Shown one piece after another: positions 39,176 to 47,866 of a stretch of DNA of 64,000 nt. The notes beneath the pieces are model-generated. The model was not told where the DNA came from, ran no database searches, and saw only the letters and a program-made list of their open reading frames with translations. Within the stretch, counting starts at the first letter, position 1. Each line of letters starts with the position of its first letter. The position numbers were made by a program, and so were the translations under genes. The stretch is from Kribbella sp. VKM Ac-2568 (GTDB lineage Bacteria; Actinomycetota; Actinomycetes; Propionibacteriales; Kribbellaceae): positions 275,075 to 339,074 of the forward strand of contig NZ_SLVF01000010.1 of the NCBI RefSeq assembly GCF_004345365.1, in the 5' to 3' direction.

Positions 39176-39222
39176 GGTCCGCGCCCGGCCGGTGCGGGCT
39201 CACTCGCCGGCTGAGCTGGCTG

Positions 39223-40197
39223 TCAATGTTCGAAGTCGTCCGCACAGATGTCCGAATTCGTCTGCACAGCCGACATGGGTCGGAGCGATGCTGCAAGTTG
39301 GGTCAGTACAGCCTTGAGGAGTGGGGAGCCTTGGGCGCCTTCTTGTACTGCGGCGAACAGATGCCGGCGCGGCTGTTGCCCGGCGACCGGGTGAACTGTC
39401 AGGGCGGGTGGGAGGGTCTGCTGGGCCAGCCGGGGAAGGAGCGTGACTCCCTGGCCGAGCGCGACCAGTTGTGTCACAGCCAGCCAGTCGTCGACCTGGT
39501 GGCGAACGTCCGGGGTGAACCCGGCCGCGGCGCAGGCGGTGGCCGTGATGGAGGCGCAGCAACCGCCAGGAGACCCAGTGATCCATGGGTCCTTGGCGAG
39601 CTCTCGTAGGTCGATCGCGGAGTCTCCGGCACGTGGATGATCAGCTGGTACTGCGATGTCCAGCACGTCGGCGCCCAACTCGACCCGGTCGTAGCGCGGG
39701 TCGCCGACGGTCGGGGAGCCGTCGAAGGCGACCGCGATTGCGACGTCCAAGCGGCCGGCGTCCACCGCGTCGAACAGTTGTGGCGGCTCGCTCTGGCGGA
39801 CCGTGACGACCAGGTCGGGATGCTTGGTGGCGAGGCTGCTCAAGGTCGCCGGCAACAGGCCTGCCAGGGCGGTGGAGAAGGCGCCGATGCGTACGGTGCC
39901 GCGGAGCGTCTCATCGAAGGTCTGTAGGTCGTGGCGGGCGTGCTCGAGCTGGGCGAAGACCGCGTCGGCGTGGGCCAGCAGGGCCTCGCCGCGGGGCGTC
40001 AGCGCGATCCGGCGGCCGTCCTTGCGCGTGACCGCGAACCCGAGGTCGTGGGACAGACCGGCGAGTTGCTGGGACACCGCCGACGGGGTCAGGTGCAACG
40101 CCCCGGCGGTCGCGGTGACCGTGCCACGTTCGCGAAACTCCCGGAGTACGCGGAGTCTCCGCAGATCATCCATGAAGTCATGGCTTAACGGTTTCAT
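39223..40197 (-). CDS. LysR-family transcriptional regulator
   Basis: About 324 residues from the ATG at 40197 (an in-frame ATG at 40173, MDDLRRLRVL, is equally plausible). The N-terminal winged helix reads FRERGTVTATAGALHLTPSA, VSQQLAGLSHDLG; the effector domain has the periplasmic-binding-like GTVRIGAFSTALAGLLP, VAIAVAF and VTQLVALGQGVTLLPRLA. The start faces the Gfo/Idh oxidoreductase 51 bases away, so the two genes share a promoter region. LysR proteins usually control the divergent neighbour; the likely regulon is the dehydrogenase-quinone reductase pair. Confidence 0.9.
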   Translation of the reverse strand: MKPLSHDFMDDLRRLRVLREFRERGTVTATAGALHLTPSAVSQQLAGLSHDLGFAVTRKDGRRIALTPRGEALLAHADAVFAQLEHARHDLQTFDETLRGTVRIGAFSTALAGLLPATLSSLATKHPDLVVTVRQSEPPQLFDAVDAGRLDVAIAVAFDGSPTVGDPRYDRVELGADVLDIAVPADHPRAGDSAIDLRELAKDPWITGSPGGCCASITATACAAAGFTPDVRHQVDDWLAVTQLVALGQGVTLLPRLAQQTLPPALTVHPVAGQQPRRHLFAAVQEGAQGSPLLKAVLTQLAASLRPMSAVQTNSDICADDFEH

Positions 40198-40248
40198 GTA
40201 CAAAGAGTAGATGGACCGGAAGGTCTTTGCCGCAACAGACTGATCGGC

Positions 40249-41202
40249 ATGACCACACCACCGATCCGCCTCGGCATCGTCGGCCTCGGCGCGATGGGGC
40301 GGCATTTGCTGGCCGACGCGCTCGGCCACCCGGATTTCACCGTCACTCACGCGGTCGATCTCGCGCCGGAGACCATCGCCTTACTCCAGGCCGAACACCT
40401 GGGCGTCAACTTCAGTACTTCGATCGCTGACGTGATCGGTGCCGACGATGTCGACGCGGTCTACCTCGCGACGCCACCCGCGACCCACGCGGCGCTGGCA
40501 GTGCCGGCGTTCGAGGCCGGTCAGGCGGTGTTCTGTGAGAAACCGCTGGCCGTGTCAGACACCGATGCGGCGGCGATGCTCGCGGCGGCAGCCAAGGCGG
40601 GGCAGGCGGCGGGGGTGAACTTCGTGATGTCCGATCGGCTGTCGACCCGGTACGTCGAACAGGCGATTGCCGACGGCCAGGTCGGCGAAGTACTCGGACT
40701 CGAGATCAGGTTGGCGTTTCCGGTCTGGCCGCGAGGCTTCCAGGCGGAGGCGACCTGGGTCGGCGAGCGGGCGCAGGGCGGGTTCGTGCGCGAGGTGTTC
40801 TCGCACTTCGCCTATCTCACCGACCGGCTGATCGGCCCGTTGCGCGCGGTGCACACGGAGTTGGAGCACCGGAGCGTGGCGAGCGAGACAGCTGCTTACG
40901 GGCTGCTGAAGGCAGGGAAAGTCCCGGTCCAGCTGAGCGGGATCGTCGGGGCTGCCGGCCCGGAGACCTACGAGTGGATCCTGCGCGGAACCAAGCAGTC
41001 CTACAAGCTCACCGCCTGGCGCGACCTGTTCGTTGCCGAGGGCAATACTTGGCGTCCGGTCGAGCTGACCGGCGCGCCCGGCTCCGAAACCACCCGGCTG
41101 ACGCTGTTCGCGCAGGCCATCCGTGGTGACCACTCACCGGACCTGGCAGGCTTCGCGGCGGCCGAACGCGTCCGGCAGGCCGTCGAAGCGTTCCACCGGT
41201 GA
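40249..41202 (+). CDS. Gfo/Idh/MocA-family NAD(P)-dependent oxidoreductase
   Basis: 317 residues. The Rossmann domain starts RLGIVGLGAMGRHLLADALG (GxGxxG), followed by DAVYLATPPATHAALAVPAF and the family signature FCEKPLAV. The C-terminal domain has the sheet typical of sugar and inositol dehydrogenases, with YVEQAIADGQVGEVLGLEI and GGFVREVFSHFAYLTDRLIG, the latter replacing the usual catalytic GGG..DxxxH by a REVFSH version. The substrate is probably a sugar or other alcohol. The stop overlaps the next start (GTGA). Confidence 0.88.
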   Translation: MTTPPIRLGIVGLGAMGRHLLADALGHPDFTVTHAVDLAPETIALLQAEHLGVNFSTSIADVIGADDVDAVYLATPPATHAALAVPAFEAGQAVFCEKPLAVSDTDAAAMLAAAAKAGQAAGVNFVMSDRLSTRYVEQAIADGQVGEVLGLEIRLAFPVWPRGFQAEATWVGERAQGGFVREVFSHFAYLTDRLIGPLRAVHTELEHRSVASETAAYGLLKAGKVPVQLSGIVGAAGPETYEWILRGTKQSYKLTAWRDLFVAEGNTWRPVELTGAPGSETTRLTLFAQAIRGDHSPDLAGFAAAERVRQAVEAFHR

Positions 41203-42188
41203 AGGTGATCGAGGCGGTCGACCGGGACACCCTGCGTCTGGTCGAGCGGGCGTCGATCCCTTTGCAAGCAGGCGAAGTGCGGATCGCGGTGGTGGCGGCC
41301 GGCGTCAACTACCTCGACATCCAGGAGCGTACGGGCGCCTATCCGCGCGAGTTCCCGTACGTCCCCGGCGGCGAGGGCAGCGGCGTGGTCACCGAGGTCG
41401 CGCCGGACGTCTCCACGCCGATGGTCGGCCAACGCGTCTGCTGGCAAGGTGTCCAGGCGTCGTACGCCGACGAGGCGGTGGCGCCGGCCTGGAAGGTGAT
41501 CCCGCTGCCGGCCGAGGTCAGCCATCAGCAGGCCGCTGCGATCTTGCTGCAGGGGCTGACCGCGCAGTACCTGACCAAAGACTCGTATGCCGTCCAGCCA
41601 GGCGACCTGATCGTCGTCCACGCGGGCGCCGGTGGTGTCGGCCTGCTCCTCACCCAACTGGCCAAATCCCTTGGCGCAAAGGTCATCACCACCGTCTCCA
41701 CCCAGCAGAAGGCAGCCCTGTCCCAGGCCGCCGGTGCCGACCAGGCAGTCGCCTACGAAGACCTCCGGTCCACGGTCGCCGGCCGAGCCGCAGCCGTCTA
41801 CGACAGCGTCGGCCGGACCACCTTCGAAGACTCCCTCCACGCCCTGACCCCGAGAGGCACCCTCATCCTCTACGGCCAATCCAGCGGCCCAGTCCCACCC
41901 TTCGATCTGTCCCGCCTAGGCCCCATCGGCTCCCTGACCATCACCCGCCCCACCCTCCGCCACTTCGTCAGCACCCCCGCCTCCCTCCACAGCCAAGCCG
42001 CCCTCCTGTTCGACCACCTGAAAACCGGCACCCTCACCCCACCCATCACCACCACCTACCCACTGGCTGACGCGGCCGAAGCCCACGAGGCGCTCCAGTC
42101 CCGCAGCACCACCGGCAAGCTCCTCCTGCTGCCAGCCCCCACAACTCTTGCCGCTCCGGATCGGCCTCCCAGACCAGCCCCCGAATAG
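41199..42188 (+). CDS. Quinone oxidoreductase-like zinc-independent MDR enzyme
   Basis: 329 residues beginning at a GTG that overlaps the stop of the preceding gene. The GroES-like domain shows AGVNYLDIQERTGAYPREFP and the NADPH domain has LIVVHAGAGGVGLLLTQLAK with the AxxGVG nucleotide fingerprint, then AAGADQAVAYED and DSVGRTTFEDSLHALTPRG. No structural or catalytic zinc cysteines are present, typical of NADPH:quinone reductases (QOR). Strong translational coupling indicates joint function with the Gfo/Idh enzyme. A perfect terminator hairpin follows directly. Confidence 0.9.
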   Translation: MKVIEAVDRDTLRLVERASIPLQAGEVRIAVVAAGVNYLDIQERTGAYPREFPYVPGGEGSGVVTEVAPDVSTPMVGQRVCWQGVQASYADEAVAPAWKVIPLPAEVSHQQAAAILLQGLTAQYLTKDSYAVQPGDLIVVHAGAGGVGLLLTQLAKSLGAKVITTVSTQQKAALSQAAGADQAVAYEDLRSTVAGRAAAVYDSVGRTTFEDSLHALTPRGTLILYGQSSGPVPPFDLSRLGPIGSLTITRPTLRHFVSTPASLHSQAALLFDHLKTGTLTPPITTTYPLADAAEAHEALQSRSTTGKLLLLPAPTTLAAPDRPPRPAPE

Positions 42189-42190
42189 AC

Positions 42191-42234
42191 GAGAGGGCGC
42201 ACACGCACCCCCCGACTCGCGTGTGCGCCCTCTC
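42191..42234 (+). terminator. Rho-independent terminator
   Basis: Two perfectly complementary 16-base arms (GAGAGGGCGCACACGC at 42191-42206 and its complement at 42219-42234) with a 12-base loop and a short T run after it. It starts two bases after the quinone reductase stop and closes the two-gene operon. Confidence 0.92.
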
Positions 42235-42327
42235 TTTCCAACCCGTTCACCGCCGAGCCCACACCCAGGCCATCGGCTCGCCGCCCCTGCCCGCCTGACC
42301 AGCTCGACCCCACCACCGGAGATCATC

Positions 42328-42645
42328 ATGGAACTCACACCGTCATCCACCGCGTTCATCGCGGTCCACCTGCAGCACGACATCATCGGTACCGACGGGG
42401 CTTTCGGCGGAGTCTTCGCCGCCCAGGCCGCTGAACGTGGAGTCGTCGCAGTCACCGCGGAACTGCTCGACGCGGCGCGCAGCGCCAAAGCCACCGTCGT
42501 CTACCTGAGGGTCGCGTAGCGCGTCGACTACTCCGACCTGGTCGCGAACTCGCCGCTGCTCGGCATGGTCACGCAGGCGAAGTGCCTGGTCGACGGCAGC
42601 CCCAAGGCCGAGATCGTGCCGAAGTCGCCCCCAGCCCCGGCGACC
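42328..42645 (+). pseudogene. Isochorismatase-family cysteine hydrolase, stop and truncation
   Basis: The ATG at 42328 begins MELTPSSTAFIAVHLQHDII, with the family's early Asp in LQHD, then AAERGVVAVTAELLDAARSA and ATVVYLRVA. An in-frame TAG at 42517 interrupts it; the frame continues DYSDLVANSPLLGMVTQAKC and LVDGSPKAEIVP before similarity ends near 42645. The catalytic Lys region is partly kept, but the Cys-containing C-terminal half is absent. Confidence 0.7.
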
Positions 42646-42761
42646 GGACCGATCGACCCGGTGACGGGCGAGCCGAACTTCGACCTGGCCAAGGTCGCGT
42701 TCGAGAGGTTCAGCTGCCATGACCCGGTCTGGAGTGCTCAGCTCGCGGGTACCCGCTCGGC

Positions 42762-43091
42762 GTGCTCGCGAACTCCGACGAAGTCGACCGGCTGCGGTCA
42801 CTCCTGCACCCGGACTTCCACTGGACCTCGCATCTGAGTGAGGAGTTCGATCGCGAGCGATACGTGTCGTCGAACACGGGCGGATCGTTGGCCTGGAACG
42901 CTCAATCGTTGACCGGAACCGAGGTGGTGGTGGTCGGCGACGCTGCCACACTGCGATGTGTGGTGACCGATCACGTCGACGCGGGGGGTGGTGCCGAGTC
43001 GTTCCGGATGCCGATGACGCAGACCTGGGTGCGGGTAGCCGATCGTTGGCTGTGTCTGGCTGGGCATGCAGGACCGCGTCTGGTGGATTGA
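42762..43091 (+). CDS. SnoaL/NTF2-like domain protein, 5' truncated
   Basis: 109 codons from a GTG at 42762. The fold reads DEVDRLRSLLHPDFHWTSHL, SLAWNAQSLTGTEVVVVGDA, RCVVTDHVDAG and TQTWVRVADRWLCLAGHAG, a cone-shaped NTF2-like domain (DUF4440 type), usually a ligand-binding protein or small enzyme. The first helix before ANSDEVDRL is not recognisable, so the protein looks truncated where it joins the isochorismatase relic. Confidence 0.6.
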   Translation: MLANSDEVDRLRSLLHPDFHWTSHLSEEFDRERYVSSNTGGSLAWNAQSLTGTEVVVVGDAATLRCVVTDHVDAGGGAESFRMPMTQTWVRVADRWLCLAGHAGPRLVD

Positions 43092-43427
43092 GCTGGCCCG
43101 ACCGGCGGATGACGGCACCGATGACCACGCCCGGCATGGTCTCGCGAGCGCCAGTCGGTCAGTGGTCTGCCCAGCCGTACGGCGCGGTACCTGCAACTGT
43201 CGGAAACGTCTTCTGCTGCGAGTCCGATCTGATCGTTTGGGAGTAGGCGTTATCTCAACCTTGCGCTATTCCTGGCGTTGAGTTGCGGCAGCCGGCGTTC
43301 CGGTCTATCCCAGAGCTCCTGGCCTCGGCGGGGCCGGCTGCTCAGGCATCGGTGTGCAGGCGGGGACTGTCGATTGGTTGGTTAGCCTGTTGGATGGGAT
43401 CACGTCGGGTGTATCCCGGGGGATGAG
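43092..43427. other. Intergenic stretch, nothing recognised
   Basis: About 335 bases between the NTF2-like gene and the metallopeptidase relic. No protein-like frame and no strong inverted repeat was found. Confidence 0.4.
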
Positions 43428-44140
43428 ATGAACAGCGGCGAACGAGGATTTGGGCGTCTCGCCAGGGCCGCAGCCGCCACTGGCGTGCTGCCGGACGGTT
43501 CGCTGTACTACCCCAGCCGACCACTGCCAGGTATGCCCGGGGGCGGTCCGCGGCGACCGGAGGTGGGCTGGGGGCCCGAGTTCGGCGGCGGTGAGGGCTG
43601 CACCTCAAGCACGGTGGCCCGCCGAGGAGGCGGCAGAACGGCCTGGTAGCTGGCCTGCTGGTGCCAGTGCCGTGGCCATGCTCTTGGTAGTCGCCGCAAT
43701 GGCGCTTCGCGAGGGCGATGCGACGACGGTATCGCCCGCACCAGATGCCAGCCAGGCGACCCCGAGCCGGGTGGACGACCTCACGCCCTCGCCTGAGCCG
43801 ACCGGACCGCCTGGCCCCGCCCGCCCGACGAAGGGCAGTGCCCAGATCGTCGCGGCCGACGCGTTCTACTCCAACGGTCCCCACGCCTCGGTCGGCTGCC
43901 GTGAGCCGCAGGTTGCACTGACTACCCGGGCGGCGTTGCAGGCCTACTACACCAACCTGGTCGGGTGTCTGAACCAGGCCTGGGGCCCGAAGGTGCGGGC
44001 GGCGCAGGACACGTTCATGCCGCCCCGGGTGGTGTTTTGGGGCGGCTACGTGCAATCGCCCTGCGCCGGTGGATAGCCGGTGTCGTTCTACTGCCGGGCC
44101 AATCGGACGCTGTACCTCAGGTACGACGACACCACACATA
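43428..44140 (+). pseudogene. Neutral zinc metallopeptidase-like protein, broken and truncated
   Basis: The start MNSGERGFGRLARAAAATG leads into a Gly/Pro-rich segment. A shift near 43640 then gives a membrane helix (VAMLLVVAAMALREG), a Ser/Pro linker and a folded part: YSNGPHASVGCREPQVALTT, LQAYYTNLVGCLNQAWGPKV and MPPRVVFWGGYVQSPCAGG. A TAG at 44074 stands where Gln is expected; the frame goes on PVSFYCRANRTLYLRYDDTT. This is the N-terminal half of the actinobacterial secreted neutral zinc metallopeptidase-like family; the HExxH half is deleted. Confidence 0.65.
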
Positions 44141-44248
44141 AACCGTCACCTCGCGGCGCTGGCCTCGTCTTGCTGTCGTAATCTTCTTCGCTGTGTCCAC
44201 CGCCAGCGCCCGGCGCGGGAGCTGGCGGGGCGAGTTCCCCCGGTAGGC

Positions 44249-44728
44249 CTAGTGGCAGTGGAAGAACTCGTTGACCGTGCCGTCGGGTCGGACATTGAAG
44301 TGATCGACTTGATGGGTGTTGATCGTCGATCCGTCCGAGCCGGTGGCGTGGAGGTTGAACGTGAACGTTCCGTTCACGGTCGCCCCGTTGGCGTTGAAGC
44401 CTCCCCAGATCGTGACCTTTCCGGTGTAGCTCGGCAGAGTCGGGTCCTCGAGCGGCACCGCGACGAAGGTGCCGGTCTGGGTGAAGGTTTCGTGCACGCG
44501 GCCGTCATCGAAGGTGGTCGTGTGCTCTATCAGGTTGGTTGTGGTGGTGATGGTGTAGAGCGGTCCTTCTTCCACGCAGTTGGAGTTGGGAACAATGTCG
44601 ACGAAGGTCTCGACGAGGTTCTTGTGGGTAGTGGTCTCGGTGACCGGTGGCGCGCCGAACGCGGGCGCTCCGGTGAACAACAAGCCCGCGATCAGCAGGC
44701 CGACCATCAGCAGCAGGCGACGAAGCAT
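44249..44728 (-). CDS. Secreted beta-rich protein
   Basis: 159 residues from the ATG at 44728. A signal peptide (MLRRLLLMVGLLIAGLLFTG, cleavage near PAFG-AP) precedes a beta-strand-rich domain: THKNLVETFVDIVP, YTITTTTNLIEHTTTFDD, HETFTQTGTFVAVPL, GKVTIWGGFNANGATVNGTF and a C-terminal FFHCH. Two cysteines, one in NSNCVEEG and one near the end, may form a disulfide. The fold could be an eight-strand barrel; function unknown. It is monocistronic. Confidence 0.7.
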   Translation of the reverse strand: MLRRLLLMVGLLIAGLLFTGAPAFGAPPVTETTTHKNLVETFVDIVPNSNCVEEGPLYTITTTTNLIEHTTTFDDGRVHETFTQTGTFVAVPLEDPTLPSYTGKVTIWGGFNANGATVNGTFTFNLHATGSDGSTINTHQVDHFNVRPDGTVNEFFHCH

Positions 44729-45193
44729 TCCATGCCCCCTCTTGCGATATGGAGCTCTGTGCGCCGGGCGGTTGTGACGTTACTCCCGCCAGGCCGAGGG
44801 AACCAGCGCTGAATCGGGGGCGAGCCGCGGCCTGTCGGAAGTCCACCGGACCATTCCACACGAGTGCAGACCTCTCGGAGGCTGAGTATCGCCCACTGTC
44901 GATCACCCCTCAATCACGCCGAGTCGAATCGCGTCACTTGCAGCGCTTACCTACCTGCGGTGCTGCGCCTGTGAGAACCCACGTTTCGGAGGGCTCGATG
45001 TCCCCCGAGCGGCAACGCCGTCTTGGTCGCCCCGTGCCCCCTCCGGGTGTCCGAGCGTGTGCCGCGAACCCCCGTGCCGCGCCCCAGTCGGTCGGCGGTC
45101 CACCCCTTCCAGCCAGCGTCACACCGCCGCACCGCCAAGTCCTGCCCACCTACCCGAACAACAAATGCCGGCCCGCGGGTGCGCCGACTGACC
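44729..45193. other. Intergenic stretch, nothing recognised
   Basis: About 465 bases upstream of the secreted protein and downstream of the truncated ABC permease. Open frames here are Arg/Pro-rich shadows without motifs. The true C-terminal half of the permease is not found in any frame. Confidence 0.4.
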
Positions 45194-45661
45194 CTACGGC
45201 GCTACGCACTCGTACCCGACCCCGGTCACGGCGGCGTCGCCGGTCAGCAGGTCGACCGGCAGGTCCTTGGTCAGCACCACCGTCACCGTCCCGGCACACG
45301 AAGCGACGAGCGCGACGATGGCGAAGACAGAGCCGGCTATCGCGGCCGCGGCGTACTTGCCGGCAAGGAACCGACCGCGGTGGGGCGTGACAAGCAACGA
45401 GCCGGTGATCGTGTGGTGCCGGTACTCACTCGCCGACGACAGCACTCCGAGAATGAAGACGATCCCGGCAACCAGGAGGCCTGGCACCGCGAGCAGACCC
45501 CGCAAGTCGTCTCGGCCGAGCGGTGCGGAGCCATGGGTACCGGCCACGATGGAGATCGCTGTGGTGAGGCCAGCTGCCAGTACCGTCGCGAGGGCCAGCA
45601 AAACCCAGGTCAGACGAAGGCCGAGATGCTTGATCAGCTCGGCCTGTATCAGTGCGGTCAT
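45194..45661 (-). pseudogene. ABC-2-type permease, N-terminal fragment
   Basis: From the ATG at 45661 the frame encodes MTALIQAELIKHLGLRLTWV, an ABC-2 exporter permease start, then three membrane helices (LLALATVLAAGLTTAISIVA, VPGLLVAGIVFILGVLSS, AIAGSVFAIVALVASCAGT) with the family segment SSASEYRHHTITGSLLVTPH in the cytosolic loop. Such permeases have six helices and about 250 residues; this one stops after 155 with an unrelated tail. Its start overlaps the stop of the NDH-like fragment by four bases. Confidence 0.65.
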
Positions 45662-45931
45662 GACGGCGTCTCCTCGGTGGTGAGCTCGAGAAAGCGGGTC
45701 TCGAGACTGGTTGTCGCGTTGTCACGGACGGCGATGACGTCTCCGGCCAGCACTTCGACGTTGCGTTGCCGGCGCAGCACGTCCCGGATAGGCGGCGCGA
45801 GGTCGCCCTCGGACAGGATCCCGGTCGCGACCTGGTAGAGCGGCGGCTGGAACAGGTGATGGTTGGTGTGGTCGATGACGGTGACGTCGACGTCAGCACG
45901 TCGCAGCGCCTTGGCGGCGGACAGACGGAAC
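45658..45931 (-). pseudogene. NDH-2-like FAD/NAD(P) oxidoreductase, N-terminal piece
   Basis: The minus strand reads RLSAAKALRRADVDVTVIDH, TNHHLFQPPLYQVATGILSE and GDLAPPIRDVLRRQRNVEVL, which is the region just after the FAD-binding GxGxxG of a type-II NADH dehydrogenase (TNHHLFQPLLYQVAT is diagnostic). Both the first fifteen residues, with the dinucleotide fingerprint, and everything after about residue 100 are lost. Its end is joined to the ABC permease start (ATGA), which looks like a chance fusion produced by deletion. Confidence 0.7.
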
Positions 45932-45934
45932 GGG

Positions 45935-45967
45935 GCGAGCCCCGCCGCGATGCGCGGCGGGGCTCGC
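45935..45967 (-). terminator. Perfect 15-bp hairpin, likely terminator
   Basis: Arms GCGAGCCCCGCCGCG (45935-45949) and its exact complement (45953-45967) enclose a three-base loop. It lies twelve bases beyond the stop of the minus-strand monooxygenase gene and would end its transcript; no T run follows, as is common in actinobacteria. Confidence 0.8.
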
Positions 45968-45979
45968 TACCTGGACGGT

Positions 45980-46297
45980 CTAGTGGGTGATCGGCGCCGG
46001 CTCGCGATGGCCGGTGTCGACGGCGAGGTCACCGACGTAGTTCTCGCGCAGGGCGAAACGATCCCGACTGTTGGCCTTCACCCAGTCCGCGGCCTTTGCG
46101 GTGGCTGCGTCAGCCTGCGCCCGGGTCTCCCAGGTGCTGAGCGAGACGAAAGCGGCCTTGTCGATCTGGGCAATTCCGTAGGACACGAAGCCGTTGCTGT
46201 CCTTGAACAAGGGAACCATCCCAGACTTCGCCTGGCTGACTACCTCGTCGAAAGTGCCGGTCTTGATGTCGTAGAGAGCGACGCGCGTGCAGCGCAT
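45980..46297 (-). CDS. Antibiotic biosynthesis monooxygenase-like (ABM-fold) protein
   Basis: 105 residues from the ATG at 46297, preceded by GGAAGG. The dimeric alpha+beta ferredoxin-like fold is visible: CTRVALYDIKTGTFDEVV, FKDSNGFVSYGIAQIDKAAF, VSLSTWETRAQADAATAKAA and DWVKANSRDRFALRENYVGD. Small proteins of this fold oxidise quinol-like substrates or act as stress-related heme/aldehyde enzymes; here no catalytic set is diagnostic. Divergent to it lies a winged-helix regulator. Confidence 0.75.
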   Translation of the reverse strand: MRCTRVALYDIKTGTFDEVVSQAKSGMVPLFKDSNGFVSYGIAQIDKAAFVSLSTWETRAQADAATAKAADWVKANSRDRFALRENYVGDLAVDTGHREPAPITH

Positions 46298-46366
46298 GGT
46301 GTGCCTTCCTGTGGTGGAGCGACTTGCGTTAACCCGTAAGCCAGTTCCACAACTGAACCTACGCTA

Positions 46367-46392
46367 GAACTCCAATACTGGCAATAGAGTTC
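46367..46392. promoter_or_regulatory. Inverted repeat in divergent promoter region, candidate operator
   Basis: GAACTC at 46367-46372 and GAGTTC at 46387-46392 form a dyad with a 14-base spacer; neighbouring bases extend it imperfectly (TAGAACTC / GAGTTCCTA). It lies between the monooxygenase start and the winged-helix regulator start, the usual place for an autoregulator's operator. A related CCAGTAT element flanks it on both sides. Binding is inferred only. Confidence 0.45.
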
Positions 46393-46423
46393 CTAGATCT
46401 AGACATCCAGTATGCTCTGTGTC

Positions 46424-46720
46424 ATGGCTTGGGGATTCCTGACGAACCACGCGCGGGCGCTGCTGTGCATCGCCCACGACCCGGGCGTGCGGCTGCGGGA
46501 GATCGCGACCACGCTCGGCATCACCGACCGCGCGGCATTCGGCATCGTCACCGATCTGGTGGTAGCCGGATACGTGGTCAAGGGCAAGAACGGCCGCCGT
46601 AACCGCTACGAAGTCCAGGTCGACAAACCCCTGCCAGAGGCTCTGCTGCGACAGCGAACGGTCGGCCAGTTGGTGGACCTCCTCGCCCACACCGAACTGG
46701 GCACCCGCGACCACGCCTGA
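46424..46720 (+). CDS. Winged-helix (MarR-like) transcriptional regulator
   Basis: From the ATG at 46424 (an in-frame ATG four codons upstream is possible) the protein has 98 residues: MAWGFLTNHARALLCIAHDP, VRLREIATTLGITDRAAFGI, VTDLVVAGYVVKGKNGRRNR, YEVQVDKPLPEALL. This is the MarR-like regulator with the conserved start 'W-FLTNHARALL-IA' and wing GRRNRY seen widely in actinobacteria. It probably controls the divergent ABM-fold gene through the dyad in between. Confidence 0.85.
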   Translation: MAWGFLTNHARALLCIAHDPGVRLREIATTLGITDRAAFGIVTDLVVAGYVVKGKNGRRNRYEVQVDKPLPEALLRQRTVGQLVDLLAHTELGTRDHA

Positions 46721-46730
46721 GTTCGCTGAC

Positions 46731-47343
46731 ATGCCGTCATGTGGGAGAGTCAGCGACGTCTCAGCGGCCTGTGGCCGCGTGTTCACGCCCGCAGGTAACG
46801 ACCGCGCTCAGGTCGAGCCCGTAGGTCGAACCGTCGCCCGCGTCGAAGTTTTCTGGGACGTCCTGACGGCCATCGGGACGCTCGCAGCGGTGGTCGTGGC
46901 GCTGGGGGTTCGGGATCCAGGCCGAGCGCAGGCTGCAGTCCAACAAGCGCAGGGGACAGGCCTCATTGGTGTCCGCGTGGTTGAGCAATGAGCCCAGAGG
47001 CGTAAGAACTGCGGACGGCAGGGTGGACCTGTTCCTCGGCAACGAGCGCCTTGTCGTCGTCCGCAACGGATCCCCGCTGCTGGTCTACGACGTGCTGGTC
47101 TGGCAGGACTACGAGGACACTCCGCCCGTGGTGCGGAGCCTGCCGACCGTTCCGCCACAGGAGGGCCGGAAGGTGTCAGGTGGAGAGTTCCTCGGAGAGG
47201 TGGGGGACACCGTGTTCATCTTGGAGTTCACTGATGCTGCCGGGCGTCGGTGGAGGCGCATGCCGAACGGCCTGCTGATCGAACAGTCCAAGCGAACGCA
47301 GCGTAAGAATCCTGCTCCGCTGGACACGCAAGTGATGTCTTGA
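46731..47343 (+). pseudogene. Membrane-anchored hypothetical protein, frameshifted
   Basis: One frame gives a membrane helix (VFWDVLTAIGTLAAVVVALG) and breaks near 46908; the right continuation GIQAERRLQSNKRRGQASLV leads into SAWLSNEPRGVRTADGRVDL, FLGNERLVVVRNGSPLLVYD and later FLGEVGDTVFILEFTDAAGR, WRRMPNGLL. This is a known actinobacterial layout: one N-terminal helix, a basic helix, and a beta-sandwich domain. Function is unknown. The shift sits in a G run. The precise start is unclear. Confidence 0.6.
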
Positions 47344-47866
47344 CGCGATGCCACGTGGTGCCGCCGTCTTCCCAGCGACCGTCCGCCGACCGGATGCGCG
47401 CCGACGGAGTCGGCTCGATCTCCCGGCCTTGGCCGGCCTGATCATGTCTGTCGGGCGTCGCCGATCTGCCGCTCAGCTCTCGAGCAATTGCCGCCGTTGC
47501 CTGACCGCGCGACGTACCCGCTCGGCCCGATCGCCTACTACGGCACGAACATGGTCCTCAAGAACCAGTCCGAACTTGTTGCTGGCAAGGCGACCCCGTC
47601 GCCCAATTTGTGCCAGCCGGCGGCGAGGGCATCTACCTGCTCCCCATCCCATTCACCGAACGCCCAGCCAGGTAAATCCCGCCGCGGCACAGCGACCAAG
47701 GCCGACGCCTGCTGTCAGGTGCGTCTCATGAACGATCGATTCTCGACACAAGCGGCCTGCTTCGGACACTCGAACACCTGTCCGATAGCCAGCACGGTCA
47801 ACGGGGTCGAGCGAGCGAACGTCATCTGGTCGGCGACAGGGACCGCCTCGAGAAGTCGACCTGCTG
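47344..47866. other. Intergenic stretch containing one copy of the 20-bp repeat
   Basis: No convincing gene. One frame contains ATYPLGPIAYYGTNMVLKNQ which reads somewhat protein-like but has no context. The repeat at 47730-47749 is noted separately. The stretch ends at the stop of the TRAP-type lipoprotein gene. Confidence 0.4.
47730..47749 (+). repeat. 20-bp repeat, copy 1
   Basis: GAACGATCGATTCTCGACAC. Copies 2 and 3 (54481-54500 and 57568-57587) read AACGATCGATTCTCAACACC; the common core is AACGATCGATTCTC-ACAC. Its palindromic centre CGATCG is unusual for a random match in this composition. Confidence 0.6.
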
